Source: Papio anubis (lineage: Eukaryota > Chordata > Mammalia > Primates > Cercopithecidae). From it: DNA of 64,000 nt. Of this stretch, positions 11,013 to 21,514 are shown in pieces. Numbering within the stretch: the first letter of the stretch is position 1; each line of letters begins with the position of its first letter. The notes under the pieces are model-generated. The model was not told the origin of the DNA and did no database searches. It saw only the letters and a program-made list of their open reading frames with translations. Both the position numbers and the translations under genes were made by a program. Where the stretch lies: positions 61,439,590 to 61,503,589 of the forward strand of contig NC_044980.1 of NCBI RefSeq assembly GCF_008728515.1, in the 5' to 3' direction.

Positions 11013-11232
11013 TCACACCACCCACATTAAAATCTTGGCTCTGACAATATCTTTGTGACCTTAGGGTAGTGTTAACCTCTCTAAGCCTCGGTTTCTTTAT
11101 TGGTAAATGAGGGTAACATTATTCACCTCATAGGTGGCTGTAAGATTAACTGCATTATGTAGAACAGTACCCAACACAATAATCTGTTTAACAAATGTTA
11201 ACCATTAGTAGTTATTACTATTATTATTATTG
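11013..11232 (+). repeat. MIR 3' part with short (TTA)n tail
   Basis: Reads 'gtgaccttagggtagtgtta', 'cctctctaagcctcggtttc', 'aaatgagggtaacattattc', classic MIR order. It ends in a small (TTA)n stretch at 11208-11232. Confidence 0.85.
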
Positions 11233-11629
11233 TATCATTATGATGGTGTACACTTCCAAAAGTAGATGAAAAGTTTACAGAAACGCCTGAGTAAGCAAAC
11301 TAAAGAGTCTTAACAAATTTGCTAATTTTGAAATTTAAAAATGGGATCAAAAAACTGCCATGAAACTAAAGCTTAAAGAATTGTTCCTTAACATTACTCA
11401 GCCATTCCTCATGAGAACAGGATTTTTCTTCATTAACTCTGCTGCCAGGTTGGCATTTAAAAGTAGCACATTTTCTTGTATCAGGATTCCAGTTGGATGC
11501 TTCGGATTGGATTGCTTCCTCATTAGCCCATAACCAGCTCTTCCCCTGTGATTCTTCCCTGCCCTCCAACCTACATCATATGCTCTTTTTTAAAAATTAA
11601 CATACATTTCAGTGTCTCCAGAGTTACTT

Positions 11630-11745
11630 GCCCACTGTCTTATGCAAGAGTTAGTGAGCTCAGAGGGTAGGGACTACAGCTTATACATCTTCGGTATCAC
11701 CAGATACCTAAGTTGGTGCCATGTACATAAAAGGCATTTATACAA
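11630..11745 (+). repeat. L2 3' end fragment, forward strand
   Basis: The phrases 'ctcagagggtagggactaca' and 'ttggtgccatgtacataaaa' match the diverged L2 3' terminus (gagggcagggact ... gtgcctggcacatag). Confidence 0.5.
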
Positions 11746-11952
11746 AATTTAAAAATTAAGAGTATAGCCATTGTATGTCGGTATTTAGCTAATTTAAAAA
11801 ATTTATTTCTAGGGTTTTTCAACTGTTGTCATTTGTAAGACTGAAAGTCAAGTGTGCAAAGAATGTTCTTTTAAATTTTTTTTTCAGTGGATTAGTGGAA
11901 ATCCTAATTTCAACTAGTTGTTTGATTTTGTAGATTTCTTATTTCTAGCAGC

Positions 11953-12311
11953 TTTTTTTGTTGTTATTTTAGATTCAGCGGGTATGTGCACAGGTTTGCT
12001 ACCTGGATATATTTTTTAATGTGAGGTTTGGATTTCTAGCGAACCCATCACCCAAATAGTGAACATTGTACCCAATAGGTAGTTTTTAAACCTTCACCCC
12101 CTTCTTTTCCCTCATCCTTATGGGGTCCACAGTATCTGTCATTGCCATCTTTGTGCACACCCATTGTTTAGCTCCACTTATAAATGAGAACATGCAGTAG
12201 TTGATTTTCTGTTTCTGAGCTATTTCACTTAAGATAAAGGTCTTTGACTCCATCCATGTTGCTGTAAAGGAAGTGATTGCATTCATTTTTATGGCTGCAT
12301 AGTATTCCACA
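11953..12311 (-). repeat. L1 3' end (older primate/eutherian type), reverse strand, first piece
   Basis: Reverse-complement L1 3' UTR and ORF2 tail: 'agcgaacccatcacccaaat', 'caataggtagtttttaaacc', 'tttatggctgcatagtattc'. The L1 text stops inside 'gtattccacagtgtatatg', where the array at 12312 begins. Confidence 0.9.
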
Positions 12312-12612
12312 GTATGTATATGTGTGTGTATGTATACATATATACACACACATGTCTTATCTTATACATATATACACACATATGTGTGCATGTATACATA
12401 TATACACACATATGTGTGCATGTATACATATATACACATATGTGTGCATGTATACATATATACACATGTGTGCATGTATATATATAGACATAATGTGTGT
12501 ATGTATACATATAGACATGTGTGTATGTATACATATATACATATATGTGCATATATACATATATACATATATCTGTATGTATATGCGTGTGTGTGTGTGT
12601 GTGTGTATGCGC
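12312..12612. repeat. TATACA/TGTG-rich tandem array, about 300 bp, inside an L1
   Basis: Units of 30, 28 and 26 bp follow one another: 12389-12418, 12419-12446 and 12447-12472, each starting catgtatacatatatacaca or a shortened form and ending in tgtgtg. The array ends in a (GT)n run near 12587-12607. It is strictly alternating purine-pyrimidine for most of its length and rich in short palindromes. Frames through it encode only Y/I/H/T/C/V runs and are not genes. Confidence 0.95.
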
Positions 12613-12775
12613 CACATTTTCATTATCCAATCAACTGTTGATGGATACTTTGGTTGAATCCATGACTTCGCTATTGTGAATAGTGCTATGATAAACATAA
12701 CAGTGCAGGGATCTTTTTGATAAAACAATTTCTTTTCCTTTGAGTAAATACTCAATAGTGGGATTTCTAGCAGCA
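12613..12775 (-). repeat. L1 3' end, second piece, reverse strand
   Basis: Continues the L1 text after the array: 'caactgttgatggatacttt', 'gaatccatgacttcgctatt', 'gtgaatagtgctatgataaa', 'gtgggatttctagcagc'. Confidence 0.88.
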
Positions 12776-12784
12776 ATTTTATTT

Positions 12785-15035
12785 TTAAGGATGAAGTTTA
12801 CCTTAAAAAATGACTTGATGTTAAGTTCAACTGATGTTTTTGTTTGAAGATGATGTGGCAGTTTTTCAGGTGCAGAGGTGTGGCACACAATGTTAGCTCA
12901 TGATCAAGTCATTGCATAAGTAGTTGGACTCTCCTTATGTCCAAATCTTATATCCATGAAAATTGTTGAGCATGTTCTCTGTTGGGTAAACCTTTAGCTT
13001 GGTTTGGACATTAATATGGAATGGCCCACTCTCCATCTATGGTCATGATAGCTTTTAGATTTGGCTTTTTAGCACAATTCCCAGTAGGTTCACAAGTCTC
13101 TGCCTTGGAGCATGTTGATGTCAAGTCTACCAAAACGAATGGCCTGTTTTCCAAGACTGCTGTGCCACACTGGTGTCAACTGGGCATATCAGTAAGGATG
13201 CCTGCAGTGATTTGACACGCTCACTCAAATGGATATGAAGTAACCTTAGGAATGTCCTGGCAGTCGTATCTCCTGAAGTGCTGTCTGCATCTGATTCAGT
13301 CATATCTCCTGAAGTGCTATATGGAAGTGCTATAATGGTTTCAGACCAAGTTTGGATGAACTGAGCCTTACTGGGCAGGCTAATTTCCACAGTTGCCATT
13401 TTGGAGGGCTGAATTCTGCAGAAGTTGAACCAGACGGAGTGACTGGGACCCTGACCTATGTTGAGAAGAGGGTGCTCTCTCTTTATATCTCTTATTCTGT
13501 TTCCTTGGACAAGAAAAGTGCCAGTCTTTCCAGAGACTCTCTTGGATCATTGGTGAGTAGAGTGCTATCTTTTTTAGTACTTCTGGAATAAGACAGAGGG
13601 AAGTATGATTTCTGTATGGTACCAAATTTACTTAGGGAAAAATGATTTCCATTCTAATTTCAGTGAGTTCAGGAGCTGAGAGCTAGGGTGACTTTGTGGA
13701 CTCTTAGGCTATGGGAGGGATGGGGAAGAACTTTGCTTATACCAAGACTGGCTGCTAAAGCCGGTAGGACAGAGCCTGTGAGGACCTTCCCATGGCAGCC
13801 CTAATTGTATGTTGGGACCAGGCATGTAGTTAACTGAAGAGGAACATTATGTGAAATTTAGCTGAAAAGCCCTACATTTACAAGTATGTCTCTACCTCTC
13901 CTCATCAGAATAGAACCTCAAAGGGGCTTTTTTCCAAGCTTTTCAATGTTTTTTTTATCCTTAGGAAAAAGTTTTAAAAGGAGGATCTGAGGGTCTCTTA
14001 GTAACAATGTCTTCAGTGTCAGTAAATGTCTTGCTTAAACAGTTCCTTTTTTTGCAATTTAAGCTTTAGTGAAAATTAAAACAGTGGGTTACTTTGATCT
14101 TTAGAAAATTTCTTCATATTTGTGAAGACCATTAATTGGCACTTAATATTCTTGTCTTCAGGCTATCTGACTTCATGTTGCTTTATCATTCTATCTTCTG
14201 AAACATCTTATGAGCTCTCAGAAGAGAGACTAGGGTCAGGTGCAATCTCTACTGTCCCCTAATCAGAGTTTCTTCAAATCCAGGAAGAGGAGAAGATTTA
14301 TTTCCTTGGAGTACTCACTTAAACTGAGCCCTCATCCACAATTTAGTGCTTTTGCCTACTCTTGTCATTCCTGTCTATTGGCTTTTATCGTTTTTACGTG
14401 AGCGTTTCCCTTCCCAGGTGTTTCTCTTTCTCTTACTTTGCTTTCCTTCCTAAACCTACCAGCACTCTGTCTTCCCTGTTAAACTTCAGCCCACTGCCTT
14501 GTTGTTTATTTGACCTACCTTGATCTGAAATATCCAGTGACTTTGAAAGTCATTTGGAGTTCTAAGCCTGCCCTTGTCCAGTGTACGCTGGTTACCTTTT
14601 GGAGTTTGTCTGTCCCCAGAGTTGATAAATAACATCTCCAGTGACTATGTAACTTTAACTCAGCATTTCTGAATAAACCATTTACTGTTTACCCCAACAG
14701 TCATTAAAATGTACAGTGCCTGGTAGTGTGTTGCACAGTGCTGACCATATGGAAAGCGTAAGGAGTGTGAGAAGGTGTTGCCATCTGCAGTTATATTTTT
14801 TGAGTATCCTGCTAAACCTGCTGAGTAGTAGTAACCATAGGTCTTTTGGGCTTTTTTCCCACATGAATTGGGCACACCTAGACTTGGCCTCCTCTATTGG
14901 AAAGCTGTAAGTGTATCATAGGCCGTGCTGTGGAAATTTTGAACAGCTAGAATCCTTTCAGTTGCATTAATCACCATAAGTAATGATTAATCTGTGTGAG
15001 ACGATGGAAAAGCTCTGACTTAGGGAAACTCCACT
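12785..15035. other. Mostly unique sequence; short imperfect duplication at 13261-13318
   Basis: No family recognised. A 22-base block (cagtcgtatctcctgaagtg and two more) at 13261 recurs at 13297 with one change, a 36-bp period. Two modest frames (13127-13399 reverse, 13352-13591 forward) overlap this area, but neither shows a domain. Confidence 0.5.
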
Positions 15036-15039
15036 CCCA

Positions 15040-15195
15040 TTCCCTCACTCAATGGGCATGTGAGCTTGGACAAGTCATTAGCTTTTTATATCTCAGTTTT
15101 GTCATTCGGCAAATAAGAACCACCATACTTGCCTTGTTTGCCGCAGAGAATTGTTAATTTGAGGGTCAAATAATGACTGTAGAAGCACTTGAAGA
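15040..15195 (+). repeat. MIR SINE, forward strand
   Basis: 'gtgagcttggacaagtcatt', 'atatctcagttttgtcattc' and 'aaataagaaccaccatactt' follow the MIR 3' half in order. Confidence 0.75.
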
Positions 15196-15899
15196 ACTTT
15201 GGAGACTTTTGTCAGGGTAAGATATTATGTGTTGCTATTTAATAAGTATTATAGGATTCTGAAATCTGGGAAGGGGATTAATTTATATGCTTCTCTTATT
15301 TTAGAAACTCCACAACCCTTATTGAGGAATTGCCGAAGTTTGTTTTCATTGTCCAGGATTAGAAAGGGCTTGTTGTATTTTTCTTCTAGTTATTGCTTCC
15401 CAGCCATGGGCTAAAATTTCAAATGCCACTGGCTAGCAGTTTTTGGAAGATTTTCAACTCCCTTTTCTTCAAATACAAGAATGTTCTCAATGACCCTTAT
15501 GTTCCTTTCTCTTCCCCCTTGATTACAGTCACTTCATCCAAGCAGTTCTAGCCTTTCTTCAGATACTTGTTTTTAGTTCTGAGAGAAAAAAAAAAAGAAC
15601 AGTCATTTAAAGAACTTATCTAGCACTGTTGAAAAATTGAGGAGGTGATTTTTAAGAGAGCCAGAGCAGTGGAAGTTTTGGTAAAGGTGTCATCTGTACT
15701 TTGATAACCTCATTCCTGTTTTTCTGGAATATGAATGTGTTCACTGGCGATTCTGCTGACGACGCCTTTACAGGGGTGGCTACTCTTTTCTCCAGCGATA
15801 GGTGTCCTGTGGGTCATCTTGAAGTAGAATGTTGATAGTTGCTTTCAATTTTAGACTGGTAAATAAGAATTGGGCGTTTGAATTTCAGTATACTCACTG

Positions 15900-16060
15900 T
15901 GTAACTGTTATTGAGTATGCTTTAAGTGACCTATAATACTGATTCATTTAACTTTGTTTTATCATCCTAATAACTCTTAGAATGACAATAACTTAGGTTA
16001 GCCACTTTCCTAGGGTTCTAAAACCAAGTAAATGGTGGAGCTGGAATTGCTGTTGTTGTC
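15900..16060 (-). repeat. MIR SINE, reverse strand
   Basis: 'gattcatttaactttgtttt', 'atcatcctaataactcttag' and 'aaccaagtaaatggtggagc' match the reverse-complement MIR. Confidence 0.6.
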
Positions 16061-16405
16061 AGTCATTAGACTAGATAGGTTTTCTTCTTCCTACAAATTT
16101 TATCTACTAAAAAATTTTGAAAAAAGATGTTTTTCTATGGGAAAAATCAGGAATGTCAGATCCCTTTGGAGATGGTTTATTAAGAATTCATTACCTTTTC
16201 AGTACCTATTGGTTATGATAGCTTAATTTTAAATTACTACTTTTTCAAGTGTCTTAACTCCCCTAGGATTTTTGCCAACTCCAAAGGATTATCTCATATG
16301 ACATTAATGCCATTTTTTGATGTGCAAAGACTAAATTGAGTAAAACACTTTTCAGAGTAGATGGATTACAGTAAATAAAATGGCTGCATAAAAAATGAAC
16401 TTGGT

Positions 16406-16762
16406 GTCCGTTCAGGTTCCTATAACAGAATGCTATAGACTGGGTGACTTATAAACAACAGAAAATTTATTTTGCACAATTGTGGAGGTTGGGAAGTTCA
16501 AGGTTAAGGTGCCAGCAGATTCAGCGTCTTGTTAGGGCCCACGTTCTGGTTCATGGATGGCTGACTTCTTGCTGTGTCACCTGGTGGAAGGGGCAAGGGA
16601 CCTCCCTGAGATATCTTTTATAAGGGCATTAATCCTATTGTGAGAGGATCTGCTTTCATGACCCAATCCCCCCCTCCACAAAGTCCTGCCTCCTAATACT
16701 GTCACATTGGAGGTTAGGATTTCAATATGAATTTTGGCAGAACACAGACATTCAGTCTATTG
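16406..16762 (-). repeat. MLT1/MST-type MaLR LTR, reverse strand
   Basis: The text 'cctataacagaatgctatag', 'gactgggtgacttataaaca', 'cagaaaatttattttgcaca', 'aatactgtcacattggaggt' and 'taggatttcaatatgaattt' is the reverse complement of a mammalian MaLR LTR of MLT1A/MST type. It is close to full length for the LTR and contains no open reading frame. It is a solo LTR, since no internal region is seen next to it. Confidence 0.82.
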
Positions 16763-18424
16763 TTCTTAGTAATGGCCATCTCTTCATTCTCTATGGTAAT
16801 GATTTTGAGTGTCCTAGGCTGAGAGTTTATTAAGAATTTACAGTGAATGCTGCACAATTTTATTTTGACTCTCTCCAGGGCAAGCATTTTACGTGTGTAT
16901 GTATAAAAATTATAGGAACCCAAGGATATATATAAAAAGTCTCCGGTGAAAGTCATCTTTTGTTTTTGTGTAGCCATGAAAGATGCTAAAAGTTACACTG
17001 CACTCTCAGGTATGTTATATGAAGTATGCTTCTTGCATTTTTACACTCTCTCTCGCACTCGCGCTTGTGTGCTCTGTGTCTCTTAGTTAGGTGTTCAATC
17101 GCATGGTAAGAGAAACATCCCAAGAGTTGCAAGAACATTTAACCCCAGTTCTAACTTCACTGGGCCTGAGGCTTGTGCACACTTATTCTTTTTGTTGCTT
17201 TTCTGTATCCCCTGTCTTCCTATATAAGCTCTTTTGTGCTCATATTTTGCTCTTTGTTCAAATCCACGTCTCTTTTGATGAGTCTCTCCTCTCTCTCTGT
17301 TTTTTTTTTTTTTTTTTTTTAACCTTATTGTAGGGCTTTCCTGATTCACATAGGCTAGACCCAGCTTGGGGAATAGCCCTGGTTCATCTCCCAGTGATGG
17401 AAGATGAACATGGGCTATTCTGCAAGCTGGGCTTCCATCCTTTGAATATTTGAGGCAATAGGTGTTCCACCATCAGAACACTTAAGCTAGTCTTTTACTT
17501 CTGCAGTGGACTCATTAAATCATTTTGCTAGGGATCCTAATATAGAACACAACCAACTTGTTTGCATATCATTTATCACCTTTTGATTCCCTTACCGTTC
17601 TGCAGTCATCCCATTGTGAGGGCTCTGGTCAGAGCTCTGGTCTAACTCATTGCTGACTTTCTTGCTATGTCCTCACTTGGTGGAAGGGGCAAGGGAGTAT
17701 GTATTCCAGTGTGCTTTGAAGTAGTAGGTCGGTGGTAACTGTCAGCCATCTAAGAAGAAAAGAGAAGGAGTGTGCTTACACAGTCGTCTGTCAGTTGAAT
17801 AATGAAATCTATTGCTCATGTAAAGATATTTCTCTGATTTTAAAATTTGTTGGTTTTTTTTTTTTTTTTTTGCTTCACTAACATGCTTCCAGGTGAACTG
17901 TAACAATGAATATCCACAATAGTACAAAGGTTACAAAATTTTACAAGATATTTTCTAGGGATCAGCAGGTCTCTTGCTCTATGTAATATGTTATTGGGAC
18001 TGAAAATTTGAAAGTCTGAATTTAGCAGCCAATCCCCTGGGAACACGTTACTAATGTTTCTTGTCATGCTTTGCCTTGCTTTCAACAAGTCATTAAAGAT
18101 CAGTGTTGTAATCACGTGAATTATAAATGTTTTACAAATGTTGACTGCGTTTCATACAGTTTACATTTGTAAGGCATCTAAAAAAAATCTAAGAATAAAA
18201 TATTCCAAAAAGTGTGGAAGTTTTCTAGGTATAACAAAAGCTGCAAAGTAAAGACTTTATTATTTATCTTTGTATTCTTTTAGTAAGTTAAGCTCTTTTG
18301 GAAAACCATGATTTGGAAATGAAATTGTTGAACTACCAAGTGTGTGTTTTATTTTCACTTCACCACAAGAAAATGAAAGAAATGCATTTGCCACAATTCA
18401 CTAACAAGATTAGCAAGATGTGAT
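16763..18424. other. Mostly unique sequence with two poly(T) runs
   Basis: Poly(T) runs at 17301-17320 and about 17853-17871. At 17656-17695 a short stretch (tcctcacttggtggaagggg) repeats wording from the MLT1-type LTR at 16406-16762, perhaps a small LTR remnant. The stretch 17190-17280 contains a TATA-like tatataagctcttttg and could be an LTR I do not recognise. Confidence 0.45.
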
Positions 18425-18900
18425 TTTAGGAAGATTTATTAAATGCCTACTATTATGAAACACAATGCTAGATGCTATCAAATGTCTTAAGATTATAAAA
18501 CAAAGTGCTAGATGCTACCAAATCTCTTAAGATTATTAAACAGTGCTAGAGGCTATCAGACGTCTTAGGATTACAAAACAAAGTGCTAGATGCTATCAAA
18601 TCTCTTAAGATGTGGTCCTCACTCTCCTAGAATTTTTAATCTAGATGGGGTGCCTTTAGAGAACAAGAAAACTATAAGTGTACAAATGTGGAAAGAGAAA
18701 CAAGCTATCAAGTACTTTGGGAGGAGTAGGAAGTTCTTATCCAAAGTCGTGGTGATCACACAAAAAAAGCTTTATACAAGGGGAGGGATTTGTTCCAACA
18801 TTGAAGTATGGAAAAGGCTTAGGTAGCTAAGGATAGAATATTTTAGGCAAAGGGAATGGTACATGAACATACTTGAGGGGAAAACTCAAGCTAGATTTAA
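18425..18900 (-). repeat. L2 LINE 3' part, reverse strand, with an internal tandem repeat
   Basis: 'gatttattaaatgcctacta' followed by 'cacaatgctagatgctatc' and 'gtggtcctcactctcctaga' is the reverse-complement L2 3' terminus. The part 18451-18610 has been tandemly multiplied (separate entry). The remainder to about 18900 follows L2 loosely. Confidence 0.7.
18451..18610. repeat. Four-copy 38-42 bp tandem repeat derived from L2
   Basis: Copies lie at 18451-18492, 18493-18532, 18533-18570 and 18571-18610. Each holds an 'acaaagtgctagatgctatc' core and a 'tctcttaaga' end. They differ at several positions each, so the array is old. Confidence 0.93.
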
Positions 18901-18974
18901 GTTGGCTAGACTAGAGGCTTACAGAGAAGATTAAGTTCAAATTCACGGTGGCTGGGACTGATTTTCAAGATGGA

Positions 18975-19140
18975 CTAAGCTTCAGAATCGTCAGGGAGCA
19001 CATTGAAAGAATAAGATACACAGGACCCACCCTGGACATCTTGAATTTGAATTTCTTGGAATAGAGCCTGGAGCTTGGGTGTGTTTTCAAAAGTTCCCCA
19101 GCTGAGTCTGAGGTGTGGGCCTGTCTGAGAACCATGCCAC
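18975..19140. mobile_element. MER5A-like hAT DNA transposon
   Basis: 'agcttcagaatcgtcaggga', 'caggacccaccctggacatc', 'gcctggagcttgggtgtgtt', 'gttccccagctgagtctgag' and 'tgtctgagaaccatgccact' give the MER5A order, at about family length. Confidence 0.75.
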
Positions 19141-19298
19141 TGGCATGAGAAGCCAGTAAAAGTGTGCTGAAGGTCCACCCCTTTCAGTGATTTCTGGCAG
19201 CCAAGAGTCCCTCTCCCTTAGCTCGTATAAGTCAGCTTAGAAGTGGGGAGGTATTCTCCCTGCTGCTGTTGCCATTTCCAAGCTGCTGTTCTTTCTCA

Positions 19299-20496
19299 TT
19301 TTAAAATTTGTATTCCTCTAATGATCAGTGATGTTGAGCTTTTTTTTTTTCTTCTTTTCTTTTTTTGAGATGGGAGTCACTCTGTTGACCAGGCCAGAGT
19401 GCAGTGGCGCGATCTCGGCTCACTGCAACCTCTGCCTCCTGGGTTCAAGTGATTCTCCTGCCTCAACCTCCTGAGTAGCTGGGACTACAGGCGTGTGCCA
19501 CCATGCCCAGCTATTTTTGTATTTTTAGTAGAGATGGGGTTTCACCATGTTGGCCAGGCTGGTCTTGAACTCCTGATTTCGGGTGATCCACCTGCCTCGA
19601 CCTTCCAAAGTGATGGGATTACAGGCGTGAGCCACTGTGCCCAGCCAATCTTGAGCTTTTTGTCATGTTTGTTGGCTGCATAAATGTCTTATTTTGAGAA
19701 ATGTCCATGTCCTTTGCTCATTTTTAATGGCTTTTTTTTTCTTGTAAATTGTTGAAGTTCCTTGTAGATTCTGAATATTAGACCTTTGTTGGATAGATTG
19801 CAAAAATTTTCTCCCATTCTGTAGCTTGTCTGTTCACTCTGATGGTAGTTTCTTTTGCTGTGGAGAAGCTCTTTAGTTTAATTAGGTCCCTTTTGTCAAT
19901 TTTTGCTTTTGTTGCAATTGCTTTTAATGCTTTTGTCATGAAATCTTTGCCCGTGCCTATGTCCTGAATGGTATTGTCTAGATTTTCTTCTAGTGTTTTT
20001 ATAGTTTTGCGTTTTATATTTAAGTCTTTAATCCATCTTGAGTTAATTGTCTAAGATGTAAGGAAGGGGTTCAGTTTTAATTTTCTGCATATGGTTAGCC
20101 AGTTTTCCCAGCACCATTTTTAAATAGGGAATCCTTTCCCCATTGCTTGTTTTGTCAGGTTTGCCAAAGATCAGATGGTTGTAGATGTGCAGTCTTGTTT
20201 CTGAGACCCCTATTCTGTTCCATTGGTCTGTGTCTGTTTTTGTACCAGTACTATGCTGTTTTGGTAACTGTCACCTTGTAGTATAGTTTGAAGTCAGGTA
20301 GCATGATGCCTCTGTCTTTGTTCGTTTTGCTTAGGGTTGTCTTGGCTATATGGGCTCTTTTTTGGTTCCATATGAATTTCAAAGTAGTTTTTTTCTAATT
20401 ATGTGAAGAATGTCAATGGTAGTTTAATGTGAATAGCATTGAATCTGTAAATTACTTTGGGCAGTCTGGCCATTTTCATGATATTGATTCTCCCAA
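19299..20496 (-). repeat. Inverted 5' segment of a twin-primed L1 (carries an Alu)
   Basis: Reverse-complement L1 ORF2 text: 'ttttgagaaatgtccatgtc', 'tcccattctgtagcttgtct', 'gccagttttcccagcaccat', 'gttccattggtctgtgtctg', 'ttttcatgatattgattctc'. Leaving out the Alu at 19344-19647, about 880 bp of L1 are present. Its left end corresponds to the L1 position just before the start of the forward segment at 20497, the geometry of a 5' inversion made by twin priming. Confidence 0.93.
19334..19660 (-). mobile_element. AluS-type element with target-site duplications, inside the L1
   Basis: The body runs from the T-rich run at 19341 to about 19647. The duplication ttgagctttt is present at 19334-19343 and 19651-19660. 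The T-rich tail is interrupted by C (ttcttcttttc). It is full length and S-type in wording. Confidence 0.93.
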
Positions 20497-21247
20497 ACTA
20501 CAATGAGATACCATCTCACGCTAGTCAGAATGGTGATTATTAAAAAGTCAAGAAACAACAGATGCTGGCAAGGCTGTGGAGAAATAGGAATGCTTTTACA
20601 CTATTGGTGGGGATGTAAATTAGTTCAACTATTGTGGAAGACAGTGTGGCAATTCTTCGAAGACCTAGAACCAGAAATATCATTTGACCTAGCAATCCCA
20701 TTATCAGTTATATGCCCAAAGGAATATAAATCATTCCGTTATAAAGATACATGCACACATATGTTTATTGCAGTACTATTCACAATAGCAAAGACATGGA
20801 ATCAACCCAAATGCCCATCAATGATAGAATGGATAAAGAAAATGTGGTACATATACACCATGGAATACTATGCAGCCATAAAAAGGAATGAGATCATGTT
20901 CTTTGCATGGATGGAGGTGGAAGCCATTATCCTCAGCAACTAACACAGGAACAGAAAACCAAACACTGCATATTCTCACTTATAAGTGGGAGCTGAACGA
21001 TCAGAACACATGGGGATAAGGAGGGGAAAAACACACACTGGGGCCTGTCACAGTGGGGAGTGGGAGGAGGGAGAGCACCAGGATAAATAGCTAAAGCATG
21101 CAGGGCTTAATACTTAGGTGATGGATTGATAGGTGCAGCAAACCACCATAACACACATTTGCCTATGTAACAAACCTACATGTCCTCCACGTGTATCCCA
21201 GAACTTAAAAAAAACAAAAAACAAAAAAACAAAACAAACAAAAAAAA
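20497..21247 (+). repeat. Forward 3' segment of the twin-primed L1 with A-rich tail
   Basis: Begins 'acaatgagataccatctcac' and runs in order through the ORF2 C-terminus and 3' UTR ('gcagcaaaccaccataacac', 'cagaacttaaaa') to an A-rich tail with interspersed C at 21206-21247. The short join at 20495-20498 shares caaa/aac with both arms, so microhomology may have been used. Confidence 0.95.
20503..20943 (+). pseudogene. L1 ORF2 C-terminal remnant
   Basis: A 146-codon frame remains open across the last part of L1 ORF2. Recognisable ORF2p tail phrases include LLWKTVWQFFEDLEPEI, FIAVLFTIAKTWNQPKCP and YIYTMEYYAAIKRNEI, the cysteine-containing C-terminal region. Endonuclease and reverse transcriptase domains are absent from this frame: their DNA is missing or in the inverted arm. 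A stop after ILSN falls earlier than the normal ORF2 end. It is dead, and its methionine start is only the first ATG after the inversion junction. Confidence 0.85.
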
Positions 21248-21514
21248 CTGTACTCATTGAAGTACTTGTCTTTAGGCTTTAGCACCTCCTACAGGCTTTA
21301 GCATCAACCTCCTAGTCACACCCACTCATTCACTGATGTCATTCCTTCCGCCCTCACCTTCTACCCCTTTTCCTGAATACTTCTATCATTCTCATAACTT
21401 GAGCATCAACATGATGGTCAAGTCAACATTCTGACCTCTCTGATGCTTGGCTTCCTCAGTTCAACTGTTTTCTTCTCCCAATTTCAGCTGCACCCATGCA
21501 TTCGTGGCCACACT

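Noticed and set aside
12277..12776. Four overlapping frames of 105-139 codons rich in Y, I, H, T and C
   Set aside because: They are all translations of the TATACA/TGTG array and occur on both strands at the same place.
13552..13560. Splice donor ttg-gtgagt at the end of a forward frame
   Set aside because: A single donor-like match occurs often by chance, and no acceptor or homology supports an exon at 13352-13553.
17190..17280. TATA-like tatataagctcttttg as a promoter or LTR
   Set aside because: No matching LTR ends, polyadenylation signal or family resemblance could be established; a TATA-like string alone is not evidence.
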